From the NCBI RefSeq assembly GCF_024029675.1, contig NZ_CP097121.1, forward strand, positions 1,426,001-1,490,000: a DNA stretch of 64,000 nt, read 5' to 3'. Shown here piece after piece: positions 17,091-26,026 of the stretch. The notes under the pieces were generated by a model. The model was not told the DNA's origin, made no database searches, and worked only from the letters and a program-made list of their open reading frames with translations. Both the position numbers and the translations under genes were made by a program. Every line of letters begins with the position of its first letter. The stretch's first letter is position 1. The stretch is from Fructilactobacillus carniphilus. GTDB taxonomy: Bacteria; Bacillota; Bacilli; Lactobacillales; Lactobacillaceae.

Positions 17091-17385
17091 TTTTACGGCG
17101 GAAGTCCAAGGACCCATGACCTTAGTCGACTTTTGGGCTCCGTGGTGTGGACCGTGTAAAACGATGGACCCGGTATTAGCGCAACTAGAACGAGAATTTA
17201 GCGGGCGGGTAAAGTTCGCTAAGTTAAACGTCGATCAGAACCAGGAGCTGGCCCAGCAGTATCAAGTCTTAGGCCTCCCTAGTTATGTATTATTTGTGAA
17301 TGGAACCGGAGTCGAAAAGGTAACCGGGGTTTATTCTAAGGAAAAATTAGCACATTATTTAAATCGGAAGTTAGCAGCAAATTAG
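17065..17385 (+). CDS. trxA: Thioredoxin
   Basis: 106 residues from the ATG preceded by AAAGGAGGAACTC. The active site WCGPCK is at about residues 29-34, with the cis-proline loop GLPSY near 73. It reduces disulfides in cytoplasmic proteins using thioredoxin reductase. The start overlaps the TerC gene by 26 nt and the nhaC gene follows 9 nt after the stop, giving a terC-trxA-nhaC operon, an unusual partnership. Confidence 0.93.
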   Translation: MAVELNQVNFTAEVQGPMTLVDFWAPWCGPCKTMDPVLAQLEREFSGRVKFAKLNVDQNQELAQQYQVLGLPSYVLFVNGTGVEKVTGVYSKEKLAHYLNRKLAAN

Positions 17386-17394
17386 GAGATGACC

Positions 17395-18771
17395 ATGCAA
17401 ACAGAGAAGCAACCACGGCTCCTAGAAGCCGTTTTCATTTTGCTGGGAATGCTCGTCGTCATGGGAGTCGGAATTATTGGCTTCCATTTGACCCCCGTCG
17501 TTCCCATTTTAACCGTGATTTTTGTTTTGATGATTTGGGGAAAAGTGCGCGGCTTTTCCTGGGATGAGATTCAAGCGGGAATTGTGGTTGGAGTTCGTAA
17601 CGGGATTATCCCGTTATTTATTTTTCTATTAATTGGAAGTTTAATCGGAGTTTGGATCATGGCGGGGGTCATTCCGACCCTGATGGTTTACGGTTTTCAC
17701 ATTCTGAGCGTCCGGTGGTTCTTACCGTCGGTCTTTCTGATGTGTGCCTTCGTGGGCTGTTTCATCGGAAGTGCCTTTACAATTATTTCCACGGTCGGAA
17801 TTGCTTCCATGGGAATTGGGGTCACAATGGGTCTAGATCCCGCTATGATTGCTGGAGCTATCGTTTCAGGAGCCGTGTTCAGTGATAAGATGTCGCCGCT
17901 ATCTGCCACCACCAACCTGGCATCTGCGATTGCCGGCGATGATCTGTACAGCCACATTAAGAACATGCTGTGGTCGACGGTGCCCGCTTTCATAATTTCG
18001 TTAATCCTGTTTACGGTTTTAGGTAATCATCACCAGGCAGCCAGTTTAACCAAGATTACTCAAACCACTCACATTTTAACCAGTAACTTTCCGGTTTCAG
18101 TGTGGATGTTATTACCGGTGGTTCTGCTGTTAATCTGCGCCTGGACTAAAATTCCTACCATTCCCACTTTGTTCATTAACATTACCGTTACCATCATCAT
18201 GACGTTGTTTACACCCCATCACCCATCGTTTGCCAAAGTTGCCGACGTGATGGAAAATGGTTTTACAATTAAAACGAGCAGTGCCGAAGTGAACCAAATC
18301 CTTAATCGGGGCGGAATTAGTTCGATGACGGGAACGATGACATTGATTATCCTGGCCCTAGCCCTGGGGGGATTATTAATTAAGTTAGGCATCATTGACG
18401 TCGTGATGACTCGCTTCTCCCAGCACATTCACTCAGATGGAATGTTAGTGTTAAGTACCGTATTAGCTGCCATCGGGGTCAACCTGTTTATTGGAGAACA
18501 ATACTTATCGGTGGTACTGCCTGGAACGGCCTTTAAGGCGGACTTTAAAAAGGCCCATTTGGCTCCTGAAGCGCTCGGAAGGGCGTTAGAAGATGGTGGC
18601 GCCGTCATTAATTACTTGGTTCCGTGGGGAGTCGCCGGGGTGTTCGTTGCCAATACTTTGAACGTCCCAACCCTTAGTTACCTTCCATTTGTTTTCTTTA
18701 GTTTACTTTGTCCAGTCTTCTCAGTCCTAAGCGGATTTACGGGAATTGGACTCAAACGAGCTCAGCAATAA
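17395..18771 (+). CDS. nhaC: NhaC-family Na+/H+ antiporter
   Basis: 458 residues with about 11-12 membrane segments. The family blocks GAVFSDKMSPLSATTN (residues about 160-175) and GEQYLSVVLPG are clear. NhaC members exchange Na+ for H+, and a subgroup (MleN) exchanges malate for lactate coupled to ions. The ATG at 17389 abuts the AGGAG ribosome site, so the second ATG, 6 nt later, is chosen. Last gene of the terC-trxA-nhaC operon, followed by a terminator. Confidence 0.87.
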   Translation: MQTEKQPRLLEAVFILLGMLVVMGVGIIGFHLTPVVPILTVIFVLMIWGKVRGFSWDEIQAGIVVGVRNGIIPLFIFLLIGSLIGVWIMAGVIPTLMVYGFHILSVRWFLPSVFLMCAFVGCFIGSAFTIISTVGIASMGIGVTMGLDPAMIAGAIVSGAVFSDKMSPLSATTNLASAIAGDDLYSHIKNMLWSTVPAFIISLILFTVLGNHHQAASLTKITQTTHILTSNFPVSVWMLLPVVLLLICAWTKIPTIPTLFINITVTIIMTLFTPHHPSFAKVADVMENGFTIKTSSAEVNQILNRGGISSMTGTMTLIILALALGGLLIKLGIIDVVMTRFSQHIHSDGMLVLSTVLAAIGVNLFIGEQYLSVVLPGTAFKADFKKAHLAPEALGRALEDGGAVINYLVPWGVAGVFVANTLNVPTLSYLPFVFFSLLCPVFSVLSGFTGIGLKRAQQ

Positions 18772-18792
18772 ATTATTACCATAATTATAGTA

Positions 18793-18824
18793 GAAACGTC
18801 TCTGCAAGGAGTCGTTTTTTTTGT
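18793..18824 (+). terminator. Terminator after nhaC
   Basis: AAACG-t-CTC pairs with GAG-t-CGTTT, followed by eight T. Confidence 0.75.
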
Positions 18825-19200
18825 GCGCAAAAATAAGGAAATTTATACATTAGACGTCTAAAGTTAGTGGTAAAAGTAAAAACAAGCTTTAATTTTAAAA
18901 TTAATGAAAAAAATTTAATGATTTTGTTAGATAAGTTGACATTGATGCAGTAATAATTGACATATTTCTATCCCGGTCTGATGGGAATGAGCCAGGTTAG
19001 AAGTTAGTTAAGTAACAAAATATGTCTAAATTGTTGCGATGTTACAAAAAGTTCGTTTTTGGTAATTGCTCTGTAATCTTTCTGTAACACTTACCCTTTA
19101 GTATAGCTATTGTTGATTGAGACGAGGTAATCGTCCTTCGAATATTCTAGTATCATGACCTGTATTTTACATTTTTTATTTTTAAGGAGAGATTTATTTT
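18825..19200 (+). promoter_or_regulatory. Long non-coding region upstream of the LysM gene
   Basis: About 375 nt without a gene. It is AT-rich, contains the WalR-type box at 19072-19088 and a likely promoter just after it, and ends in AAGGAGAG before the LysM ATG. No other structure was recognised. Confidence 0.5.
19072..19088 (+). promoter_or_regulatory. WalR (YycF)-type binding box
   Basis: TGTAAT, five bases, TGTAAC: an exact match to the known WalR consensus TGTWAH-N5-TGTWAH. It is 110 nt upstream of a secreted LysM cell-wall protein, the usual kind of WalRK target. Binding is inferred. Confidence 0.65.
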
Positions 19201-19911
19201 ATGAAGTTAAAAGGTCTTAAGTCCATTGCCGCAGTTGCAGCCGTATCAGCCGGAGTTTTATTAGCTGGTGCTTCTCAAGCTGACGCTTCCACTAAGATCA
19301 CTGTTCAATCCGGTGATACGCTTTCACAATTAGCTCAAACTTACGGAGTGTCCGTTGATAGCTTACAAAAAGCTAACAACATCAAAGATATTAACCGGAT
19401 TTATGTTGGTGAAGTTTTTGTTGTTGGTGATAACGGAAACGTTAAGGTTGCTAGCGCAACGAGTGAAGCAGCTAAGACTGCTACTCCTGCTCAACCAGTT
19501 GCAGCCCAAGCTAACGACAACGAACAAGCTGCTGCTAAGCCAGCTACTCAAGCTAGCCAACCAGCTTCACAATCACAAGCTGTTCAAGCTCAAGCACCAG
19601 TTGCTCAAGCAACTCCTGCCGCACAACCAGCTGCCCAAACTAGCCAAGCTGCTGCACAACCAGCTACTTCAAACAACAACGCCGCTGTTGAAAATGATGG
19701 TTCATTAGATTCTATCGCTGCCGTTGAATCAGGTGGTTCATACACGGCCCGGAACGGTCAATACATTGGTAAATACCAATTATCTTCTTCATACTTAAAC
19801 GGTGACTACTCACCAGCTAACCAAGAACGCGTTGCTCGTCAATACGCAATTAGTCGTTACGGTTCAGTTGCGAACGCCGTTGCTTACCGGAACTCACACA
19901 ACTACTGGTAA
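19201..19911 (+). CDS. Secreted LysM protein with Apf-like C-terminal domain
   Basis: 236 residues. A signal peptide of about 29 residues ends ASQADA. One LysM domain (about residues 31-75, opening TKITVQSGDTLSQLAQTYG) binds peptidoglycan. A Gln/Ala/Pro-rich linker covers residues 85-160. The last 65 residues (IAAVESGGSY ... GRYG-like SRYGSVANAVAYRNSHNYW) match the lysozyme-like C-terminus of aggregation-promoting factors. Likely a cell-surface muralytic or shape-maintenance protein. A WalR box lies upstream and a strong terminator follows. Confidence 0.88.
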   Translation: MKLKGLKSIAAVAAVSAGVLLAGASQADASTKITVQSGDTLSQLAQTYGVSVDSLQKANNIKDINRIYVGEVFVVGDNGNVKVASATSEAAKTATPAQPVAAQANDNEQAAAKPATQASQPASQSQAVQAQAPVAQATPAAQPAAQTSQAAAQPATSNNNAAVENDGSLDSIAAVESGGSYTARNGQYIGKYQLSSSYLNGDYSPANQERVARQYAISRYGSVANAVAYRNSHNYW

Positions 19912-19948
19912 AAAGTTGTTAATTAAATAAATCCCATTTCGGTGGGTT

Positions 19949-19997
19949 ATACCCAAGCAATTAGAAGGGAGTCTCTAATTGCTTGGGTATTTTTTTA
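19949..19997 (+). terminator. Strong terminator after the LysM gene
   Basis: 17-bp perfect stem ATACCCAAGCAATTAGA with its complement, then seven T. Confidence 0.92.
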
Positions 19998-20146
19998 TCC
20001 TCTTTTAAGGGAATCTCTAGTATTTACACCGTTTGATGAAAGCGTTATCTTTAAAGGAGACGTACCGCTTCTTAATGGGATGGAGCTTGGAACCTAGCCA
20101 GCAAATGACTTTATAATTGGGTTTGTAAGAAAGCAGGGGCAACGGA

Positions 20147-21634
20147 ATGGAAAAATATCTAATGGGAATTGACATTGGGACTTCAAGTACCAAAGGATTA
20201 CTTTTGACTACCACTGGCAAAATTATCAAACAGGCGAAGCATTCGTATGGAATTAAGACTCCGCACGCCGGCTGGGCAGAAGGGAATGCCACGGATTGGC
20301 TAGAAGCGGTAACAGCAGTCATTCAGCAACTTGTCCAAGCAATTAATCCTGACCAGTTAATTGGGATTGGTCTAGACGGTCTTTACGGCGGATCTGGAGT
20401 CCCAGTTGATAAGCATAATCGGGTTTTAGGTCCTGCTTTGATTTGGATGGATCGCCGGGCAACCCAACAGGTTCATGAAGTTTACGCTCGTGTAAATCCA
20501 ACGGAACTAATGCAAACCACCGGGAATTTAGCCGACCCATACTATGGATATCTTAAAATTATGTGGATTAAAGAACATCAACCGGAGTTATACGCGCAAA
20601 CCGCTCGCTTTTTACCACCAGAATCGTATGTGATTAAGGAACTCACTGGTGTAGAGAGCATCAACTACTCGGCCGCTGGTAATTTAGCAGGGATTTTTAA
20701 CATTAATTCGGACCAGTGGGATTCTACCTTAGCGAGTCAGTTAGGAATTGATGTGGCCAAATTACCCACCAAGTTAGTGGAAGGTACAGAAGTGGCAGGT
20801 TCGATTTTACCAGAGTGGGCAGAACGACTAGGAGTGAATGCTGGGACCCCAATCTTTAATAACGGGGTCGATGTTGGACCTGCCACGGTGGGAACTGGTG
20901 TCTTTGGACCTGGCTCGGTCACGATTGCGATTGGAACGTCTATGAATGCGGCCCTTGTGACCGAACAACCACTTTTAAACCGAAATCTGATCATTTGGCC
21001 GTACGCCTACCAGCCCCAGAAATATTATTACAACTTTGCGGGAGCTAATACGGCGGGAGCCATTGTGGCCTGGTTTACTCAGGAATTTGTGACGGAAGAC
21101 TCAGAGCAATTAGACGAACTAAGTCAGTCAGTTCCAGTTGGGAGTAACGGACTGACCGTGTTACCGTTTTTCATGGGTGAAAGAAGCCCGTTGTGGGATT
21201 CAAGCGTGAGAGGAACGATTTTGGGGCTTTCCTTAAAGACTTCGAAGCTTGATCTATACAATGCTTTTCAAGAAGCCATCGCTTTTTCGGTACGCCAAAG
21301 CATTGAACAATTTGGGGATCAAGTTGGAAATTCCATCACGGTGGTCGGTGGAGTTAGTAACTCGACCAAAATGCTACATTTAATTGCAGACGTCACCGGT
21401 AAAACGGTGAAAACGACTCAATCGGGAGGAGAAGCAGACTTGGGGAGTGCTATGTTGGCAGGGATCGGAACACGAAACTTAAATCCAGTCACTGCCCAAC
21501 GATGGGCGCAAATTGATGAAACGGTTACGCCTAATGAGACAAAGCATCAGTTATATGATCGGGAGTATCAAAAGTATCGGGCTGCTTATCAAGCCGTAAA
21601 GCCATATTACGAAAAATTTAAGGAGCTAGATTAA
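20147..21634 (+). CDS. gntK: Gluconokinase (FGGY family)
   Basis: 495 residues. The FGGY kinase phosphate-1 motif GIDIGTSSTKG occurs at residues 7-17, the substrate-side block WMDRRA follows, and the C-terminal ATP-binding GGEADLGSAMLAG is present. The pattern matches lactobacillal gluconokinase, which makes 6-phosphogluconate for the pentose phosphate/phosphoketolase route. No gluconate permease or 6-phosphogluconate dehydrogenase lies beside it. Ribosome site AGGGG is modest. Xylulose- or glycerol-kinase function is less likely but not excluded. Confidence 0.85.
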   Translation: MEKYLMGIDIGTSSTKGLLLTTTGKIIKQAKHSYGIKTPHAGWAEGNATDWLEAVTAVIQQLVQAINPDQLIGIGLDGLYGGSGVPVDKHNRVLGPALIWMDRRATQQVHEVYARVNPTELMQTTGNLADPYYGYLKIMWIKEHQPELYAQTARFLPPESYVIKELTGVESINYSAAGNLAGIFNINSDQWDSTLASQLGIDVAKLPTKLVEGTEVAGSILPEWAERLGVNAGTPIFNNGVDVGPATVGTGVFGPGSVTIAIGTSMNAALVTEQPLLNRNLIIWPYAYQPQKYYYNFAGANTAGAIVAWFTQEFVTEDSEQLDELSQSVPVGSNGLTVLPFFMGERSPLWDSSVRGTILGLSLKTSKLDLYNAFQEAIAFSVRQSIEQFGDQVGNSITVVGGVSNSTKMLHLIADVTGKTVKTTQSGGEADLGSAMLAGIGTRNLNPVTAQRWAQIDETVTPNETKHQLYDREYQKYRAAYQAVKPYYEKFKELD

Positions 21635-21664
21635 GCAAAGGATGTTCTTAAGCTTAAGTCCAAC

Positions 21665-21702
21665 TAAAAAAGCGTGCATCATGTTCTGATGTACGCTTTT
21701 TT
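21665..21702. terminator. Bidirectional terminator between gntK and tyrS
   Basis: AAAAAAGCGTgCATCA pairs with TGATGtACGCTTTTTT between convergent genes. Confidence 0.9.
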
Positions 21703-21713
21703 GTTTGGATTAA

Positions 21714-22970
21714 TTAGTTATTTACCCGGGCTAGGAAGTGTTTCTTCTTACCGCGCCGGACAATCACGTACTGTCCGTCAAAGTTTGCGGCCGGGTCAAT
21801 TGTAGCGTTCACGTCCGTAATCTTTGTTCCGTTAACCGTAATGGCGCCGTTTTGGACGTCTTCGCGAGCCTGGCGTTTGGAACTATCGACGCCCATCTCC
21901 AGCAAGAGGTCGATCACGTTATGAGGACCAGCGGTGATTTCCGTGGTGGGAACGTTGTTGAAAACTTGGCCGACTTCTTCAGTACTTAATTCTTGCACGT
22001 TACCAGTGAAGAGCAGCTGGGAAATTCGTTCAACATTTTCAACTGCTTCTGGTCCATGCACAAACTTGGTTACTTCTTCAGCTAAACGGCGTTGCGCAGC
22101 CCGTTTCCACGGTTCGTCCTTAACCTGGTTGGCTAATTTGTCAATCTCAACCTGATCCAAGAAGGTGAAGTACTTCAAACACTTAATGACGTCACGGTCA
22201 TCCTGGTTAAACCAGAACTGGTAAAATTCGTAGGGTGAGGTCTTCTTCGGGTCGAGCCAAACCGCGCCACCGGCTGATTTTCCGAACTTAGTTCCGTCAG
22301 ACTTTAACATCAATGGAATCGTGAGGCCGTAGACCTTAGTGTCTGCTCCGCGTAACTTGTGGATTAAATCAATTCCGGCGGTAATGTTTCCCCACTGATC
22401 TGCGCCACCAATTTCAAGTTGCACGTCGTATTTCTCGTGCAGGTGGAAGAAATCGTAGGCTTGCAGGATTTGGTACGTAAACTCGGTAAAGGAAATCCCT
22501 TGTGACAACCGACTAGCGACGACTTCCTTATTTAACATGGTGTTGACGTTAAAGAGCTTTCCGTAGTCGCGCAAAAAGTCGAGCAGGGTCATGTCCTTGG
22601 TCCAATCGTAGTTATTGACGATGTGCGTGTTGGGAGCATCGCCAAATAACTTTGTCATCTGCGCGGTTAATGCTGCGACGTTTTTTTGGACTTGTTCTTT
22701 AGTTTGTAATTGGCGTTCCGTTTTACGACCGCTGGGATCACCGATGGAACCAGTGGCCCCACCAATTACGATGTAGGGATGGTGTCCAGCTCGAGCAAAT
22801 CGTTCCATAATCATGAAGGGAAGTAAGTGCCCGATGTGCATACTGTCCGCAGTGGGATCAACCCCACAGTAGAGGGCAATGGGATGTTCGTTAATCGTTT
22901 TTGCTAAACCTTCAGCGTCGGTTTGCTGATTTATTTCACCCCGCCACTGTAAATCTTCAATGATATTCAT
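21714..22970 (-). CDS. tyrS: Tyrosyl-tRNA synthetase
   Basis: 418 residues, class I synthetase of the bacterial TyrRS type. The HIGH-type motif MHIGHL is at residues 45-50, the tyrosine-binding GGADQWGN block near 190, and the KMSKS-type loop KFGKS near 229. A C-terminal S4 RNA-binding domain covers about residues 350-410. GGAGG precedes the ATG. It starts 22 nt after the upstream phosphatase gene, so there is no room for the tyrosine T-box leader commonly found on tyrS in Firmicutes. Confidence 0.96.
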   Translation of the reverse strand: MNIIEDLQWRGEINQQTDAEGLAKTINEHPIALYCGVDPTADSMHIGHLLPFMIMERFARAGHHPYIVIGGATGSIGDPSGRKTERQLQTKEQVQKNVAALTAQMTKLFGDAPNTHIVNNYDWTKDMTLLDFLRDYGKLFNVNTMLNKEVVASRLSQGISFTEFTYQILQAYDFFHLHEKYDVQLEIGGADQWGNITAGIDLIHKLRGADTKVYGLTIPLMLKSDGTKFGKSAGGAVWLDPKKTSPYEFYQFWFNQDDRDVIKCLKYFTFLDQVEIDKLANQVKDEPWKRAAQRRLAEEVTKFVHGPEAVENVERISQLLFTGNVQELSTEEVGQVFNNVPTTEITAGPHNVIDLLLEMGVDSSKRQAREDVQNGAITVNGTKITDVNATIDPAANFDGQYVIVRRGKKKHFLARVNN

Positions 22971-22992
22971 ATAAACCTCCTGGGTACTGAAA

Positions 22993-23796
22993 TTATGCTA
23001 GGTAAAGGGTTTGTAATTGTTCGCGCTCGGCCGGTCCTACGCCTAATTCGGTGGTTAGGAATTGGTCTAAGCCACCATACTGCTCGTTGATGGTGGCTAA
23101 GGCAGCGTCTAAGAAGTCCATGTTAACGGTATAGAGGGATCGCAAACTTCGAATGGCCGTTTCTGAAAAGCCGTTGGCTCGAGCTTCATCCATCTTTTGA
23201 TCAACAATCGGTTTTACTACTTGGTTAGTCAGAATGTAATCCTGTTTGATGGTGTCTAAATCAACCCCTAAGGCGTATAGAAGAAAGACTGCAGCCATCC
23301 CGGTTCGATCCTTTCCCGCTGTACAGTGAAAAAGGACGGTACTGTCTGCTTGATTGTTTTGCAGTAAAACTTGGAAAAAGCGATGGTAGGCCTGGTGGCA
23401 GCCATCATTTTGAACCATCCGTTTGTAAACGGAAACCATGTGGTCGTGACCGTAGTTGGGATTGTCCTCTAACATTTGCCTGAATTCTTCTGGATCCTGG
23501 GAGTTATCGGTTCGGTCTTCGTCAAAGACCGGATCAAAAATGTATTCCACCTGGTTGTTTTGGTGATCGAGGAGGGCATCTGGAACATCAGCACGTTCCT
23601 GACCCGAGCGTAAATCAACGTCATAGCGGACGCCATAGGCCTTTAAAAAGTTCAGGTCAGCGTTAGTTAGCATGCCTAAACTACCGGAACGCAGTAATTT
23701 ATGCCATTTGATGGTTCTGCCGTCGGTGGTTTGATAGCCACCCAACTCGCGCAGATTGTCTGTCGAGTTAAGTTTAATGATGCGTTCGTTTTTCAT
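22993..23796 (-). CDS. Tyrosine-protein phosphatase (Y_phosphatase3 family)
   Basis: 267 residues. The P-loop FHCTAGKDRTGMA, with catalytic Cys and Arg, is near residue 168; the N-terminal NLRELGGY block and the DLRS acid-containing loop are also typical of the LipA/IphP-type dual-specificity phosphatases of Gram-positives. The ATG is preferred over a GTG three codons earlier that abuts the AAAGGA site. It lies just upstream of tyrS in the same direction, probably in one transcript. Substrates may be phosphotyrosine proteins or phosphoinositides. Confidence 0.88.
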   Translation of the reverse strand: MKNERIIKLNSTDNLRELGGYQTTDGRTIKWHKLLRSGSLGMLTNADLNFLKAYGVRYDVDLRSGQERADVPDALLDHQNNQVEYIFDPVFDEDRTDNSQDPEEFRQMLEDNPNYGHDHMVSVYKRMVQNDGCHQAYHRFFQVLLQNNQADSTVLFHCTAGKDRTGMAAVFLLYALGVDLDTIKQDYILTNQVVKPIVDQKMDEARANGFSETAIRSLRSLYTVNMDFLDAALATINEQYGGLDQFLTTELGVGPAEREQLQTLYLA

Positions 23797-23936
23797 TTGG
23801 TTCACGTCCTTTGCTCGATTGTCATACTACCATTATATCACTGACAGATTCGGGAATTGAAGCATAATAATAGTTTACAAACGAACCTAAGTGCACTAGG
23901 CTTATGGTAATTAACAAACGAAGGGGAATGACACTG

Positions 23937-24188
23937 ATGGAAATGACAGAACGCCAATTAATTCAAGAGATTTTAAACACGGTTGATGTAATCTATGACT
24001 TTGAAAACGTGGATGAAGATACCAAGGAATACACCCTGTTAATCAAGCGTCAAACGGGAGATGTTCGTGCTTTAAACGTGATTAACGACGAGATGAAACA
24101 CTACTTTAACGAAGCCAATTTTGATTACCAAGAAGAAGTTGAACCAGCCGAAATTGATTGTGACATTCGGGTTCAAATCAAACGTTAA
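23937..24188 (+). CDS. Small acidic hypothetical protein
   Basis: 83 residues from the ATG at 23937, chosen because AAGGGG lies 10 nt before it and only 1 nt before an earlier ATG. The protein is acidic with alternating hydrophobic and charged residues and no membrane segment, signal or metal motif. I do not recognise a family, though similar short conserved proteins occur in lactobacilli. Monocistronic with its own terminator. Confidence 0.72.
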   Translation: MEMTERQLIQEILNTVDVIYDFENVDEDTKEYTLLIKRQTGDVRALNVINDEMKHYFNEANFDYQEEVEPAEIDCDIRVQIKR

Positions 24189-24198
24189 GCAGGAAAAC

Positions 24199-24229
24199 AA
24201 AGGTGGGAAGTTAATTCCTCCTTTTTTAT
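24199..24229 (+). terminator. Terminator after the small acidic gene
   Basis: AAAGG-t-GGGAA stem with TTCC-t-CCTTTTTT. Confidence 0.75.
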
Positions 24230-24499
24230 TTGGCATTACAGGCTTAAAAACTATGTGACTGACGCTACAAAGAACTACTGCTGATCAGTAAGTAAATCAA
24301 ATTTGGATCATCTTGAATAAAGAAAAAATGGAAATCAGCTTGAGCATCGGCTTCATTGCACAGCTAGCAAACAAGGGGTTTAGCAACCCTTAAAATTTTG
24401 TAAAAAAAGTTTGTGAAATCGTTTTCATTTCTGCTAAAATGCGTTATACTTAAAACCGTTAAAAGGAATCGAAAATTGATTCATTGGAGGGTATTAATT
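24230..24499 (+). promoter_or_regulatory. Upstream region of the sugar transporter with cre operator
   Basis: 270 nt without a supported gene. A small hairpin AAGGGGTTTAGCAACCCTT sits at 24374-24392. The cre site at 24414-24427 and candidate -10 boxes at 24435-24450 follow, then GGAGGG before the ATG at 24500. No other element recognised. Confidence 0.5.
24414..24427. promoter_or_regulatory. CcpA operator (cre) of the sugar transporter gene
   Basis: TGAAATCGTTTTCA matches the cre consensus TGWAANCGNTNWCA at every fixed position. It lies 8-18 nt upstream of candidate -10 boxes (TAAAAT 24435, TATACT 24445), a position expected to block the promoter. Confidence 0.78.
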
Positions 24500-25429
24500 A
24501 TGAGTGCATTAGCTTTATTAATCGGGATTATTCCCGTGATTGGTTGGGGTTTCTTCCCCACGGTTTCATCTAAAATTGGTGGGAAACCAGCTAACCAAAT
24601 TTTAGGGGCAACCATTGGTGCCTTGATTGTCGGCTTTGTGGTCTTCTTGGTAACCGGTTGTGGGTTCCCAACGGGACTTAACTTGGTCTTAGGAATCTTA
24701 TCTGGATGCGGTTGGGGCTTCGGTCAAATCATGGCCTTCAAGGGTTACTCATTGATTGGATCATCCCGGGTAATGCCAATTACCACGGCCTTTCAGTTGA
24801 TTGTAACGGCTCTCTGGGGTGCTTTTGCTTTAAGTAGTTGGCCTGGGGTTACTAACAAAATCATCGGAATGATTGCCTTAGTAGTTATCATTATCGGGGC
24901 AACGTTGACCACTTGGAACGAAAACAAGGAAAACACCAACGCTGCTGCTTTACGGAAAGCCATCATTTACCAATTAATTGGTGTGATTGGTTACTGGCTC
25001 TACTCGGCTGCTCCGCAAGTAGAAAACCTGAAGTGGGCCGAAGGATTCATTCCACGGACTGCTCCAATGAGTGGATTACAAGCTTTCCTTCCCCAAACCA
25101 TTGGGATGGTGTTAGTCGCTGTCATCTACTGCTTGACTCAAGTTGGTAAAGAAAACGTCTTCAAAGAAGCAACTTCTTACAAACAAATTATTGCCGGTTT
25201 CTTCTTTGGAATTGCCGCATTAGCTTACTTAGTTGCTGCTCAACCAGTTTCAAAAGGTGGCTTAGGCTTATCTACAGCCTTCGTGCTTTCCCAAGTTAGT
25301 GTAGTAATCGCTACGTTAACCGGAATCTACATGTTAGGCCAAAAGAAGACTCACAAGGAAATGGTTGCTACTTTAATTGGATTGGCTCTGATTATTGTTG
25401 CCGCTGCCGTTACGGCCTTCTTAAACTAA
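24500..25429 (+). CDS. GRP-family sugar uptake protein (GlcU/RbsU type)
   Basis: 309 residues from the ATG preceded by GGAGGG; a longer upstream frame would run through the cre site. Ten hydrophobic segments in two similar halves, typical of the glucose/ribose porter family. Conserved blocks are GWGFFPTVSSK near the start and GWGFGQIMAFKGY about residue 72. It imports glucose or ribose by proton symport without phosphorylation, which suits a phosphoketolase organism lacking a glucose PTS. A cre operator indicates glucose repression, which favours ribose or another secondary sugar. Confidence 0.87.
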   Translation: MSALALLIGIIPVIGWGFFPTVSSKIGGKPANQILGATIGALIVGFVVFLVTGCGFPTGLNLVLGILSGCGWGFGQIMAFKGYSLIGSSRVMPITTAFQLIVTALWGAFALSSWPGVTNKIIGMIALVVIIIGATLTTWNENKENTNAAALRKAIIYQLIGVIGYWLYSAAPQVENLKWAEGFIPRTAPMSGLQAFLPQTIGMVLVAVIYCLTQVGKENVFKEATSYKQIIAGFFFGIAALAYLVAAQPVSKGGLGLSTAFVLSQVSVVIATLTGIYMLGQKKTHKEMVATLIGLALIIVAAAVTAFLN

Positions 25430-25441
25430 TTAACTACCATT

Positions 25442-25477
25442 AAAATCCTTAAACCAATTTGGTTTAAGGATTTTTTG
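25442..25477 (+). terminator. Terminator after the sugar transporter gene
   Basis: AAAATCCTTAAACC/GGTTTAAGGATTTTTT. Confidence 0.9.
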
Positions 25478-25559
25478 TTTGGAGCGGCAAAAAATGCTTA
25501 CGAAGCTGACTCGCTTTGTGCTAAAGTAAGCAACAGTTAGCACAAAGAGGAGGAAGCAA

Positions 25560-26024
25560 ATGCCTAAAAATTGGAAAGAAGAATTATTTTTTACCGGTAT
25601 GATGGCCGGCTTAATGGTCTTAGGGATGACTTTTTATAACATTGTCAAAACGGACGGCTTTTCCAGTCACGTGTGGACGGAAGTCTTAACTGGTTACCCA
25701 CTGGGTTTATTGGTGGCGGTTCTATTAGATCTTTTGTTAGTGGGACCACTGGTCAAGGCCGTGGTTTTCAAGTTCTTGATTAAGGACCCCGCAAACACCA
25801 GTCCGATTCGGATTGGAATGACTATTTCGGTCCTGATGGTCTTGGGGATGGTGACCTGCATGTCCTTATTTGGACTGCTGATGAGCACTGACACACCATC
25901 AAACTGGGGTGTAGCATATCTGATGACCTGGGGCTTGAACATCATCGTGGCCTTACCCTTACAACTACTGTTGGTGGGACCGATTTCTCGCTTCGGGTTA
26001 CAGAAGTTACAACAAACGAATTAA
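25560..26024 (+). CDS. DUF2798 family membrane protein
   Basis: 154 residues with four membrane segments arranged as two related halves, each with a GLMVLGMTFYN- or ISVLMVLGMVT-like helix followed by a LLLVGP helix. This internal duplication is characteristic of DUF2798 proteins. Function unknown. GAGGAGG precedes the ATG. Single gene, convergent with the next. Confidence 0.8.
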   Translation: MPKNWKEELFFTGMMAGLMVLGMTFYNIVKTDGFSSHVWTEVLTGYPLGLLVAVLLDLLLVGPLVKAVVFKFLIKDPANTSPIRIGMTISVLMVLGMVTCMSLFGLLMSTDTPSNWGVAYLMTWGLNIIVALPLQLLLVGPISRFGLQKLQQTN

Positions 26025-26026
26025 CT

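Noticed and set aside
20017..20146. Short ORF with AAAGGAG upstream of gntK
   Set aside because: The ATG lies about 14 nt from the AAAGGAG and encodes 13 unremarkable residues; no attenuator follows.
24338..24393. 21-codon ORF before the GRP transporter, as a fourth leader peptide
   Set aside because: No ribosome site, no enrichment of a relevant amino acid and no terminator with competing arms; the cre site explains control.
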